A stretch of 64,000 bases of DNA, taken from Nitricoxidireducens sp046726235. GTDB taxonomy: Bacteria; Pseudomonadota; Gammaproteobacteria; Burkholderiales; Rhodocyclaceae. Under the pieces are notes generated by a model. That model saw nothing but the letters and a program-made list of their open reading frames with translations, searched no databases and was not told where the DNA came from. The stretch covers positions 1 through 64,000 of the forward strand of contig JBKPAD010000011.1 in NCBI GenBank assembly GCA_046726235.1. Reading direction: 5' to 3'. Shown here piece after piece: positions 7,878 to 16,114 of the stretch; positions within the stretch are counted from its first letter, which is position 1, and every line of letters begins with the position of its first letter. The position numbers and the translations under genes were made by a program.

Positions 7878-8651
7878 ATGGCACGCCGTCGCCCCAAACC
7901 CGAGTCACCCATCAAGACCGCCCTGCTCGCCCAGTTCTTCGGCGCGATCATGGCCGGCGGACTGGTGCAGCTCGTCTATCCGAAGCTTTGGCTGACGCCG
8001 CTCACGGTCGCGGCCGTGCAGGGCGTCTGCGCGGCGTTCATCAGCCGCAAGCTCGAAGCGCCGCCGTGGTGGCTATGGATACATCTGGGCTTCATGCCGC
8101 TGGTCGTCGCGGCGAGCACGCTCGGCATTGCGCCGGGCTGGTGGCTGGCGGCCTTCGTCGTCGTGTTGCTGACCTTCTGGCGCACCGACAAGAGCCGCGT
8201 GCCGCTCTACCTGACCAACGCGACCACCGCCGAAGCGGTCGCCGCGCTGCTGCCGGCGCAGCCCTGCCATGTCGTCGATCTCGGCTGCGGCAACGGCGGG
8301 CTGCTGAAGCAACTCGCGCAGAAGCGGCCCGATTGCGAGTTCCTCGGCATCGAGCATGCGCCGCTGCCGTGGCTGTGGGCGCGCATCGCGACGATGCAGC
8401 TGCCGAACGTCCATGTCCGGCGCGGCGACCTCTGGCGCCAGCACCTCGGGCTGTTCGAGGTCGTCTATGCATTCCTGTCGCCGGCGCCGATGCCGGCCCT
8501 GTGGCAGAAGGCGATCGGCGAGATGCGGCCGGACGCGCTGCTGGTCAGCAACAGCTTCGCGGTGCCCGACATCGAGCCCGAGCGCACGGTCGAAGTCGCC
8601 GACCGTCGCGCCACGCGGCTGTTCCTGTATCGTCCGGCCGAGGCCAAATAG
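7878..8651 (+). CDS. Membrane-anchored class I SAM methyltransferase (FAM173-like)
   Basis: A 257-aa protein with two or three hydrophobic segments in residues 18-100 followed by a compact Rossmann methyltransferase. Motif I VVDLGCGNGG (132-141) binds S-adenosylmethionine, and GIEHAP is the acidic motif II. The order RVPLYLT..., DLGCGNGG, RGDLW, then FLSPAPMPALWQK resembles the FAM173/ATPSC-KMT group, small membrane-tethered protein-lysine methyltransferases (family inference by eye). The target is unknown. The start is ATG 7878 with little Shine-Dalgarno sequence. A 6-bp hairpin (CCGTCC/GGACGG, 8673-8690) follows the gene. Confidence 0.75.
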   Translation: MARRRPKPESPIKTALLAQFFGAIMAGGLVQLVYPKLWLTPLTVAAVQGVCAAFISRKLEAPPWWLWIHLGFMPLVVAASTLGIAPGWWLAAFVVVLLTFWRTDKSRVPLYLTNATTAEAVAALLPAQPCHVVDLGCGNGGLLKQLAQKRPDCEFLGIEHAPLPWLWARIATMQLPNVHVRRGDLWRQHLGLFEVVYAFLSPAPMPALWQKAIGEMRPDALLVSNSFAVPDIEPERTVEVADRRATRLFLYRPAEAK

Positions 8652-8750
8652 GGCTGCGATTTCCTCGCATTTCCGTCCATCCCCGGACGGCATAGTCGCC
8701 AATAATCCTTGCCCATGCGGTCGCCGGACGGGCCGCGACAAGGAATCTTC

Positions 8751-9437
8751 ATGGCAGACATCATCTGCGTCATCGGCAACAAGGGCGGCACCGGCAAGAC
8801 CACGCTTTCGCACATGCTCTGCCAGGGCATGGGTCTGCTCGGCCAGCGCTCGGTCTGCGTGCTGACCGACACCTACCGCGAGCCGCTGGCACCCGCCGGC
8901 CGCCGCTACCTGGTCGCCGACGCGCGCACGCGCGAGGCGCTCGGCAAGGTCGTCGACAAGGTGCGTTCGCTGAAGGCGTGGATGGGCGTCATCGACGGCG
9001 GCGGCAACCGCACCGAGATGGACCGCAAGCTCTACAGCGTCGCCGACCTCGTGCTGCTGCCCTTCCGCGATTCGCACGAGGACATCCGCACCGTCATCCG
9101 CGATCTCGAGATGTTCCCGCGCGCCTACGCGATCCCGACGCAGTGGCCGACCAACCTCTGGCAGCGCGAAGCGGCCGAGAAGACTGTCGCGGAACTGCTG
9201 GCGCCGTATCGCGACCGCATCCTCGAGCCGGTCTCGGTGCTGTCGGCGAGCAAGATGCTGCTGCAGAAGGAACTGCCGGGCCTGCCGAGTCCGCTGAACA
9301 ACGCCTGCCGCGGCGTCGCGCGCCAGGTGCTCGAACTGCTGCAGATTTCGATCGACGCGAGCCTCGACGTCGACGAGGATGTGCCGGCCGCCCGGCCGGC
9401 TACGCGCCGCGAAGGCGCGCTCGCCGCTTCCGCGTAA
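8751..9437 (+). CDS. Orphan ParA/MinD-like ATPase
   Basis: A 228-aa P-loop ATPase with the deviant Walker A motif GNKGGTGKTT (9-18) of ParA/MinD/Soj proteins, then VIDGGGN in the Walker A' or B region and LVLLPFRDSHED. No parB-like gene or centromere-like repeats lie nearby, so it is not a standard partition module. ParA orphans often position cargo such as chemoreceptors, carboxysomes or granules on the nucleoid. The start is ATG 8751, preceded by AAGGAA at 6-7 nt. It ends 6 nt before the convergent response regulator. Confidence 0.85.
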   Translation: MADIICVIGNKGGTGKTTLSHMLCQGMGLLGQRSVCVLTDTYREPLAPAGRRYLVADARTREALGKVVDKVRSLKAWMGVIDGGGNRTEMDRKLYSVADLVLLPFRDSHEDIRTVIRDLEMFPRAYAIPTQWPTNLWQREAAEKTVAELLAPYRDRILEPVSVLSASKMLLQKELPGLPSPLNNACRGVARQVLELLQISIDASLDVDEDVPAARPATRREGALAASA

Positions 9438-9443
9438 GGCGGT

Positions 9444-10082
9444 CTAGACGCGGACGCGCTGGCGGCTCGCCACCAGCAGGGCCTGCGAACGGTTGGTGAC
9501 GTTCAGCGCCTTGAAAATCGCGGAGACGTGGATCTTCACCGTGCCTTCGGTGACGTCGAGCATTTCGGCGATCTGGCGGTTGGTCTTGCCCTGCGTCAGC
9601 AGCTCCAGCACGCGCATCTGCGCGGCGGTGAGGCCGTAGCGGTCGGCGATCGACTTGCCGCGCGTGCCGTCGCCGCGCTCCATCGCCTCGCGCATGGCCT
9701 GCGGCAGGTAGACCTCGCCGTCGAGCACCTGGCGCAGCGCATCGAGCAGCGAATCGGTGGAGCTCGCCTTGGGCACGAAGCCCGAGGCGCCCTGGCGCAT
9801 CGCGCGGCCGGCCGTCTCGGCATCGTCGAGCGCGGAGAGGATGACGACCGGAATCGTCGGATAGCGTTTGCGGATCGCGCCCAGCAGCGCCATGCCGCTG
9901 GTGCCCGGCAGCATCAGGTCGAGCACGACGAGATCGATGTCGTCGTTCGCCTCGAGGACCTTGAGCCCCTCGTCGGCGTCTTGCGCGCCAAGAGTCTCGG
10001 TGCCTTCTTCGAGACTGCGGACGGCAACCAGCAGACCTTCGCGGACAAGGGCATGGTCTTCGATGATCAGAACCTTCAGCAC
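9444..10082 (-). CDS. LuxR-family response regulator (NarL type)
   Basis: A 212-aa two-component regulator. The receiver domain (1-120) has the acidic pair Glu8/Asp9, phospho-acceptor Asp55 (VVLDLMLPG) and Lys105 (VPKAS). The C-terminal LuxR helix-turn-helix is LTAAQMRVLELLTQGKTNRQ onward, at about 145-205. I chose GTG 10082 because GGGGAG lies 7 nt upstream; ATG 10106 has no ribosome-binding site. No cognate kinase is adjacent, so the input is unknown. It is divergent from the PhaM-like gene. Confidence 0.9.
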   Translation of the reverse strand: MLKVLIIEDHALVREGLLVAVRSLEEGTETLGAQDADEGLKVLEANDDIDLVVLDLMLPGTSGMALLGAIRKRYPTIPVVILSALDDAETAGRAMRQGASGFVPKASSTDSLLDALRQVLDGEVYLPQAMREAMERGDGTRGKSIADRYGLTAAQMRVLELLTQGKTNRQIAEMLDVTEGTVKIHVSAIFKALNVTNRSQALLVASRQRVRV

Positions 10083-10193
10083 GGACGCTCTCCCCGGAGT
10101 TCCCATATGACGCGCGATAGTCTAGCGCGGTTTCGCCGCGCCTGCGGCATGCCGTAGAATCGGCCAAATTCCCGCCCCCTGGAGTCTGCCAGC

Positions 10194-10574
10194 ATGTCCA
10201 ACGAAAATGATCCCCTCGAATTCATAAAGACCATGTGGGGCAACATGGGTTTTTCGCTGCCCGGCATGGTGACCCCGACGCTCGACGTCGACGAACTGGA
10301 CAAGCGCATCAACGAGCTCAAGACCGTCGAAGGCTGGCTGAAGACCAATCTCGGCCTGCTGCAGATGACCATCCACGGTCTCGAGATGCAGCGCACGACG
10401 CTGGCCGCGATGGCCGCCATCAGCGAATCGGCGAACAACCCGGACGCCGACGCCAATCCGTTCGGCAACCCCGCCCTCTGGCCCTGGCCCTTCATGCCGC
10501 AGACCGACGGCCAGCCGACCGCGACGCCGAAGCCCGAGAAGAAGCCCGCGCGCAAGCCCGCCAAGGGCGGATAA
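10194..10574 (+). CDS. PhaM-like polyhydroxyalkanoate granule regulator
   Basis: A 126-aa protein. The N-terminal two thirds (DPLEFIKTMWGNMGF, then MVTPTLDVDELDKRI, WLKTNLGLLQMTIHGLEMQ) match the PhaM family, which activates PHA synthase and tethers PHB granules to the nucleoid. The tail from about 100 is rich in Lys, Pro and Ala, like the DNA-binding tail of PhaM. GGAG lies 8 nt before ATG 10194, and TAGAAT at 10155-10160 is a possible -10 in the 111-nt divergent gap. It implies the organism makes polyhydroxyalkanoate, although no phaC lies here. Confidence 0.85.
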   Translation: MSNENDPLEFIKTMWGNMGFSLPGMVTPTLDVDELDKRINELKTVEGWLKTNLGLLQMTIHGLEMQRTTLAAMAAISESANNPDADANPFGNPALWPWPFMPQTDGQPTATPKPEKKPARKPAKGG

Positions 10575-10596
10575 GCGCCCGGCAGGCCCCACGGCG

Positions 10597-11493
10597 CTAC
10601 AGCAGGGTCATCCAGGCCGGCAGCGTCAGCATCGCCAGCAGCGTCGTCATCGAGATCAGCCAGGCGACGCGTGCGCCGTCGCCGCCCATGCGCTGCGTCA
10701 GGATGTAGGCCGAACTTGCCGTCGGCAAGGCGGCGAAAGCGACGGCGATGGCGAAGTAGACGCCAGTCAGGCCGATTGCGCGCGCGATCAGCAGCGCCGC
10801 GGCGGGCATCGCCGCCAGCTTGACGGCGACGAACCACGCCGCCGCCCCATGACCGCCGTCGCCGAAGGCGCCGCGCATCTTGAGCGCCGCGCCCACCGTC
10901 AACAGGCCGAGCGCGATCGATGCCTCCGAGAGGCGGCCGAGGAAGCTCAACGCCGGCTGCGGCACCGGCAGGCCGGCGGCGCTCCATGCCAGCCCGGCAA
11001 GCGTCGCCAGGAACAGCGGGTTGCGCGCCAGCTCGCGCAACACCCCGGTGCTGCCATGGCGCGCCAGCATCGAGACGGCGGCGATGTTCGCCAGCGGCAC
11101 CATGGCGCCGGTCAGGATGCCCATGGCGGCGATGCCTTCGGCGCCGTGCAGCTTGCCGGCGACGGCGAAGCCGATGTAGGAATTGAAGCGGAAGGCGCAC
11201 TGGAACTGCGAGGCGAAGGAGACCGGGCTGATGCGCGAGAGCCAGCGTACCGGCAGCGCCAGCAGCATCGCCACGCCCATCGCCGCGGCGCCCGACAACA
11301 CCAGCGGCGGCGCCGCCTGCCAGTCGATCGGGTTCTTCACCAGCGCGTTGAACAGCAGCGCCGGGAAGAGGACGAAGTAGACGAGCTTCTCGAGCCCGGT
11401 CCAGAAGTGGTCGCCCAGGTGCATGAAGCGCCGCAGCCCGAAGCCGAGCAGGATCAGCGCGAAGTCGGGCAGCAGGGCGAGCGCGGTATTCAC
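10597..11493 (-). CDS. AEC (auxin efflux carrier) family permease
   Basis: A 298-aa inner-membrane protein made almost entirely of hydrophobic helices, with two similar halves of about five spans. The N-terminus (LLPDFALILLGFGLRR) and the central FNSYIGFAVAG segment fit AEC transporters, which export or exchange organic acids such as malate or malonate. The start is GTG 11493; there is no clear ribosome-binding site, but a TATAAA-like sequence lies just upstream. Substrate unknown. It is convergent with the PhaM-like gene. Confidence 0.85.
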   Translation of the reverse strand: MNTALALLPDFALILLGFGLRRFMHLGDHFWTGLEKLVYFVLFPALLFNALVKNPIDWQAAPPLVLSGAAAMGVAMLLALPVRWLSRISPVSFASQFQCAFRFNSYIGFAVAGKLHGAEGIAAMGILTGAMVPLANIAAVSMLARHGSTGVLRELARNPLFLATLAGLAWSAAGLPVPQPALSFLGRLSEASIALGLLTVGAALKMRGAFGDGGHGAAAWFVAVKLAAMPAAALLIARAIGLTGVYFAIAVAFAALPTASSAYILTQRMGGDGARVAWLISMTTLLAMLTLPAWMTLL

Positions 11494-11548
11494 TCCGCGT
11501 TTATATCAAACGCGTGCGGCGCTGCCTGTTGCGGAAAGCCGCAGGCGC

Positions 11549-12775
11549 TTAATCGAATTTCCTGGCGTCTTCGATGACCTTGCCGTCGTTCGGCAGGCTG
11601 CCCGTCGCGACGAGTTTCACTTCGCCGCGCAGCTTGGTGACGTCGCGCACGCTGTCGGCCAGCGCGGCGGCGAGTCCGTCTGCTGCCACGGCCTCGCAGA
11701 GCAGCGTCATGACGTCGGTGGAATCCGGATTGGTGACGACGAGCCGCGCCTTGGCGACTTCCGGATGGCGCTTGAGGATGGCCGCCACCTGCTCGGGGTG
11801 CACGAACATGCCCTTGACCTTGGTGGTCTGGTCGGCGCGGCCCATCCAGCCGCGGATGCGCACGTTGGTGCGGCCGCAGGGCGAAGTGCCCGGCAGCACG
11901 GCGGAGAGGTCGCCGGTGCCGAAGCGGATCAGCGGGTAGTCGGTGTTGAAGGTGGTGACGACGACTTCGCCGACCTCGCCTTCGGCGACCGGATCGCCGG
12001 TGCCGGGACGCACGATCTCGAGGATCACGCCTTCGTCGACGACGAGGCCCTCGCGCGCCGATGTTTCGTAGGCAATGACGCCGAGGTCGGCCGTCGCGTA
12101 GGCCTGGTAGCCCTCGATGCCGCGCGCGCGCAGCGCGTCGCGCACCGGCGGCAGGAAGGCCTCGCCGGAGACCAGCGCCTTGGTCAGCGACGGAATCTTG
12201 ACGCCCATCTCGTCGGCCTTCTCGACGAGGATGCGCAGGAAGGAGGGCGTGCCGACGTAGCCGTTCGGCTGCAGGTCGGCCATCGCCTGCACCTGCTGCT
12301 CGGTCTGGCCGACGCCGCCGGGGAACACCGAGCAACCGAGCGCGTGCGCGCCGGCTTCGAGAATCCACGCACCGGGGGTCATGTGGTACGAGAAGCTGTT
12401 GTGCACCAGGTCGCCGGCGCGGAAGCCGGCCGCGAACAGGGCGCGCGCGGTGCGCCACCAGTCTGGGGTGCGGCCTTCCGGTTCGTAGATCGGGCCCGGC
12501 GACGAGAACACGCGGCCGAGCTTGCCGTAGGGCGTGGCGACAAGGCCGCCGAACGGGCGATGCTTCTTCTGCAGCTCGATGAGTTCGTGCTTGCGGATCA
12601 CCGGCAGGCGCGCCAGCGCGGCGCGCGAGTACACGGCGGCGGCCTCGACCTCGGCCAGCGACTCGGCGAACCAGGCGGTGTTCTTCTTGGCGTGCGCGAT
12701 CTGCTCGGGCAGGCGCGCCATCAGGTCGCGTTCGCGTTCGTCGCGCGAGCGCGTTTCTAGGTTGTCGTAATGCAT
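11549..12775 (-). CDS. Phenylacetate-CoA ligase-like AMP-forming enzyme
   Basis: A 408-aa adenylate-forming ligase of the PaaK group, which activates aryl-acetates or other aromatic acids to CoA thioesters. Visible signs are the N-terminal KKNTAWFAES region, FSSPGPIYEPEGRTPDWW, the acyl-adenylate region YGTADLG-like AYATADLGVIAYE near 230, RFGTGDLS near 295 and the C-terminal RADQTTKVKGMFVHPEQV. ATG 12775 lies 2 nt after the livF stop, so it is the last gene of the ligase-LivGHMKF operon. It is slightly shorter than typical PaaK (about 430-440 aa). The exact acid is unknown. Confidence 0.88.
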   Translation of the reverse strand: MHYDNLETRSRDERERDLMARLPEQIAHAKKNTAWFAESLAEVEAAAVYSRAALARLPVIRKHELIELQKKHRPFGGLVATPYGKLGRVFSSPGPIYEPEGRTPDWWRTARALFAAGFRAGDLVHNSFSYHMTPGAWILEAGAHALGCSVFPGGVGQTEQQVQAMADLQPNGYVGTPSFLRILVEKADEMGVKIPSLTKALVSGEAFLPPVRDALRARGIEGYQAYATADLGVIAYETSAREGLVVDEGVILEIVRPGTGDPVAEGEVGEVVVTTFNTDYPLIRFGTGDLSAVLPGTSPCGRTNVRIRGWMGRADQTTKVKGMFVHPEQVAAILKRHPEVAKARLVVTNPDSTDVMTLLCEAVAADGLAAALADSVRDVTKLRGEVKLVATGSLPNDGKVIEDARKFD

Positions 12776-12777
12776 GG

Positions 12778-13581
12778 TCAGGCGAGCCAGCGCTTGCGCC
12801 GACGGTAGTGTTTGACTTCGCGGAAGCTCTTGCGGCCGTGGCTCGAAAGCCCGAGGTAGAACTCCTTGACGTCCTCGTTGTTGCGCAGCTCGGTCGCCTC
12901 GCCTTCCATGACGACGCGGCCGTTCTCGAGGATGTAGCCGAAGTCGGCGTAGCGCAGCGCCACCATGGTGTTCTGCTCGGCGAGCAGGAAGCTCACCTTC
13001 TCGCGCGTGTTGAGGTCGCGCACGATCTCGAAGATCTCCTCGACGATCTGCGGCGCCAGGCCCATCGAGGGCTCGTCGAGCAGGATCATCTGCGGGTTGG
13101 CCATCAGCGCGCGGCCGATCGCCGTCATCTGTTGCTCGCCGCCCGAGGTGTAGCCGGATTGCGACGTGCGCCGCTGCTTCAGGCGCGGGAAATAGCTGTA
13201 GACCTTCTCGAGGCTCTGCTTCAGTCCGGCGCGCGACTGCTTCTGCGTGTAGGCGCCGGTCAGCAGGTTCTCCTCGACGGTCAGGTGGGCGAAGCAATGG
13301 CGGCCTTCCATGACCTGAATGACGCCGCCCTTGACCATCTCGTTGGGCGTCATCTGGTCGACGCGGCGGCCCTGGAACTCGATGTTGCCCTTGGTCACCT
13401 CGCCGCGCTCGGCGCGCAGCAGGTTGGAGATGGCCTTGAGCGTCGTGCTCTTGCCGGCGCCGTTGGCGCCCAGCAGCGCCACGATCTTGCCCTGCGGCAC
13501 TTCGAGCGAGACGCCCTTGAGCACCAGGATGACGTGGTCGTAGATGACCTCGACGTTGTTGACTGACAGGTAGGCGGACAT
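12778..13581 (-). CDS. livF: Branched-chain-type ABC transporter ATPase LivF
   Basis: A 267-aa ABC ATPase with Walker A GANGAGKST, signature YTSGGEQQ and Walker B MILLDEPSMGLAP. These mark the LivF branch of the branched-chain/amide/aromatic-acid importers. I start at ATG 13581 (MSAYLSVNN), which places the first strand correctly; the longer frame has no family similarity. The C-terminus carries about 25 extra basic residues (SFREVKHYRRRKRWLA) beyond the usual LivF end. It lies between livK and the PaaK-like gene. Confidence 0.92.
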   Translation of the reverse strand: MSAYLSVNNVEVIYDHVILVLKGVSLEVPQGKIVALLGANGAGKSTTLKAISNLLRAERGEVTKGNIEFQGRRVDQMTPNEMVKGGVIQVMEGRHCFAHLTVEENLLTGAYTQKQSRAGLKQSLEKVYSYFPRLKQRRTSQSGYTSGGEQQMTAIGRALMANPQMILLDEPSMGLAPQIVEEIFEIVRDLNTREKVSFLLAEQNTMVALRYADFGYILENGRVVMEGEATELRNNEDVKEFYLGLSSHGRKSFREVKHYRRRKRWLA

Positions 13582-13607
13582 GAGGGGTTCCAGAGTTCGG
13601 AAGCTAT

Positions 13608-13631
13608 GGGCGGGGGACGCGGCCCCCGCCC
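13608..13631 (-). other. Strong hairpin between livK and livF
   Basis: A 9-bp GC stem (GGGCGGGGG, 6-nt loop, CCCCCGCCC) lies in the 62-nt gap directly after livK. It has no U-run on either side, so it looks like an RNA-stabilising or processing hairpin that would favour livK message over distal genes, rather than a full terminator. Confidence 0.6.
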
Positions 13632-13643
13632 GGTCTCGCAGCT

Positions 13644-14984
13644 TTACTTCTTCTTCGCCTCGGCGGCGCAATCACGCGGCGTGATGCCCTTTTCCTTGGC
13701 GAACTTCTTGGCGTCGGCCTGGAACAGCGGGTGGATCAGCGCCTTGTTGCCCTCGAGCCAGTCGGACAGCACGACCCACTTGGTGCCGTCCCACTGCTGG
13801 AGCTTCACCTTGCCCGAGCCCTCGTGGTTGTCGCAGGAGGTCTTCACTTCCGGCAGCAGGCCGGTGGCGCCGAGCGCCTTCAGGCGGGCTTCGGTGACGT
13901 TGAGGTTCTCGAGGCCCCAGCGCACCTGCTCGGGGTTCATCGCCTTGCCCTTGCCGTACTTGGCCTGCGCGGTGCGGATCGCCTCGACCGACAGCACGGC
14001 GGCGGAGACGCCGCGGTTGTAGAGGATGGTGCCGATCTTCGACTTGTCGGACACGTTGCCCTTGCCGGCGCCGTAGACGGTCTTCTCGATGTCGGCGATG
14101 AGCGGCACGTCCTTGCCGGAGACGTTCCAGGTCGCGGACATGTAGCCCTTGGCGGCGTCGCCGGCCGGGATCACGTCCTCTTCGGAACCGGCCCACCAGG
14201 AGCCGATCATCTTGTCACGCGGGAAGCCCATCTTCTGCGCCGTCTTGAGGGCCGTCATGTTCATGACGCCCCAGCCCCACATGATCACGTAGTCGGGCTT
14301 CTCCTGGCGGATGCGCTGCCACTGGGCGCCCTGCTCGTTGCCCGGATGCGCGACCGGAATCTGTACCAGTTCGAACTTGTTCAGGCGCGACTCGGCCTCA
14401 AGGGCGAGGATCGGCTCCTTGCCGTAGGCGGAGTCGTGATACAGGAAGACGATCTTCTTGCCGGCGAGGCTGCCGGCGTTCTTGTCCTTGAGGAACTTGA
14501 TGATGGCGGAAGCCTGCATCTGGTAGGTCGTCACCAGCGGGAACGCCCACGGGAAGACGGAACCGTCCACCGCCATCGTCAGGCCGTAGCCCATCATCGT
14601 CAGCGGCAGTTTGTCGGCGGCCGTCTTGTCGACGAGCGCGTAGGAGATGCCGGTCGACATGACGTGGATCGGGCCGGGCGCGGCCTTGGCCTTCGCCTTC
14701 ATGCGCTCGTAGCACTCGACGCCCTTGGCGTTGTTGTACTCGGTCTCGCACTCGTCCCAGGTGACCTTGACGCCGTCGATGCCGCCCTTCATGTTCAGGT
14801 AGCTCAGGTAGTCGATGAAGCCGCCGTACCAGGCGGCGCCGTTGGCGCCGTAAGGACCGACGCGATACGAGGGCAGCATGAAGTACTGTTCCTCGGCAGC
14901 GACGGCCGGCGACGAGAACGCGGCGCTCAGGCAGGCGGCCGACACGGCCGCGGCGATGACGAATCGTTTGCTTTTCTTGAACAT
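13644..14984 (-). CDS. livK: Periplasmic substrate-binding protein of the Liv-type importer
   Basis: A 446-aa secreted protein. Residues 1-29 form a Sec signal (basic start, hydrophobic core, AVAAEE cleavage region). The mature part is a type I periplasmic-binding fold of the branched-chain/aromatic-acid class (YRVGPYGANGAAWYGGFIDY; GKKIVFLYHDSAYGKEP; CDNHEGSG). At about 420 aa the mature form is longer than E. coli LivJ/LivK and closer to proteins binding aromatic or fatty acids in beta-proteobacteria. ATG 14984 has an excellent AAGGAGGAG site. It sits between livM and livF. Confidence 0.9.
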   Translation of the reverse strand: MFKKSKRFVIAAAVSAACLSAAFSSPAVAAEEQYFMLPSYRVGPYGANGAAWYGGFIDYLSYLNMKGGIDGVKVTWDECETEYNNAKGVECYERMKAKAKAAPGPIHVMSTGISYALVDKTAADKLPLTMMGYGLTMAVDGSVFPWAFPLVTTYQMQASAIIKFLKDKNAGSLAGKKIVFLYHDSAYGKEPILALEAESRLNKFELVQIPVAHPGNEQGAQWQRIRQEKPDYVIMWGWGVMNMTALKTAQKMGFPRDKMIGSWWAGSEEDVIPAGDAAKGYMSATWNVSGKDVPLIADIEKTVYGAGKGNVSDKSKIGTILYNRGVSAAVLSVEAIRTAQAKYGKGKAMNPEQVRWGLENLNVTEARLKALGATGLLPEVKTSCDNHEGSGKVKLQQWDGTKWVVLSDWLEGNKALIHPLFQADAKKFAKEKGITPRDCAAEAKKK

Positions 14985-15034
14985 CGATTGCTCCTCCTTA
15001 TTGAACTTCTGGAATCGAACCTGCAACGATGGCA

Positions 15035-16111
15035 TCAATGCGGGAATGGCCAAAGGCGCAGCTTCTCCTTGGCAATCTGCCATAAACGCGCCAGGCCGTG
15101 GGGTTCCACGACCAGGAAGAACATGATCAGCGCGCCGAACACCATCAGCTGGATGTGCGACACGGTGGCGTTGTCGAACGGCAGGTGCAGGAGCCCTGCA
15201 ATGCCCGGCAGCGCGACGTCGAGGAAGATCGGCAGCAGCAGGATGAAGGCGGCGCCGAGGAAACTGCCGAGGATGCTGCCGACGCCGCCGACGATGATCA
15301 TGAACAGGATGCGGAACGACATGTCGAGCGAGAAGCCGTCGGGCTCCACCGAGCCGAGGTAGCAGAACGCGTAGAGCGCGCCGGCGACGCCGCAGTAGAA
15401 CGAGCTGACGGCGAAGGCGAGCAGCTTGGTGTGCATCAGGCGGATGCCGATGACCTCGGCGGCGACGTCCATGTCGCGCACCGCCATCCAGGCGCGCCCG
15501 GTGGTCGAGCGCACCAGGTTCTTCGCCGCCAGCGCCAGCAAGGACACCAGCGTCAGCACCAGCAGGTACTTGGAGGCCGGCGTGTCGAAGTCGAAGCCGA
15601 GGATGCTGACGCCGGGCACCGAGATCACGCCCGACGAGGAGTTGTTCGAGAGGTAGGGAAACTTCGTCAGGCACCAGACGATGAAGAACTGCGCCGCCAG
15701 CGTCGCCACGGCGAGGTAGAAGCCCTTGATGCGCAAGCTGGGGAGGCCGAACAGGATGCCGACGCCCGCCGCCGTCAGGCCGGCGAGGATGAAGGAGACC
15801 AGCACCGGCATGCCCTCGACGCGCACCTGGAAGTTGTAGGCGGCGTAGGCGCCGACCGCCATGAAGGCCGCCGAGCCGAGCGAGAGCTGGCCGGCGTAGC
15901 CCGTCAGGATGTTGAGGCCCAGCGCCGCCAGCGCGAAGATCAGGAAGGGAATCAGGATCGCCGAGAGCCAGTATTCGGAGCTCAGCAGCGGCACGCCGAC
16001 GAAGGCGACGGCCAGCAGCAGCGCGATGCCGATGCGGTCCTGGCGGATCGGGAAGATCTGCTGGTCGGCGGCGTAGGAAGTCTTGAACTGTCCGGTTTCT
16101 CTGTAGAACAT
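15035..16111 (-). CDS. livM: ABC transporter permease LivM
   Basis: A 358-aa inner-membrane permease with about nine hydrophobic helices and the LivM signature region LNILTGYAGQLSLGSAAFMAVGA (about 90-112). It also has RAWMAVRDMDVAAEVIGI, the cytoplasmic loop that contacts the ATPase. It starts 3 nt after the livH stop (TAA GCC ATG) and so is translationally linked to livH. Confidence 0.93.
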   Translation of the reverse strand: MFYRETGQFKTSYAADQQIFPIRQDRIGIALLLAVAFVGVPLLSSEYWLSAILIPFLIFALAALGLNILTGYAGQLSLGSAAFMAVGAYAAYNFQVRVEGMPVLVSFILAGLTAAGVGILFGLPSLRIKGFYLAVATLAAQFFIVWCLTKFPYLSNNSSSGVISVPGVSILGFDFDTPASKYLLVLTLVSLLALAAKNLVRSTTGRAWMAVRDMDVAAEVIGIRLMHTKLLAFAVSSFYCGVAGALYAFCYLGSVEPDGFSLDMSFRILFMIIVGGVGSILGSFLGAAFILLLPIFLDVALPGIAGLLHLPFDNATVSHIQLMVFGALIMFFLVVEPHGLARLWQIAKEKLRLWPFPH

Positions 16112-16114
16112 GGC

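Noticed and set aside
8709..10574. A plasmid-type parAB/parS partition module
   Set aside because: No ParB-like gene and no iterated centromere-like repeats near the ParA-like gene; its neighbours are ordinary chromosomal genes.
13582..13671. N-terminal extension of LivF to the upstream ATG at 13671
   Set aside because: The extension overlaps the livK end and the intergenic hairpin, and ABC ATPase similarity begins exactly at ATG 13581.
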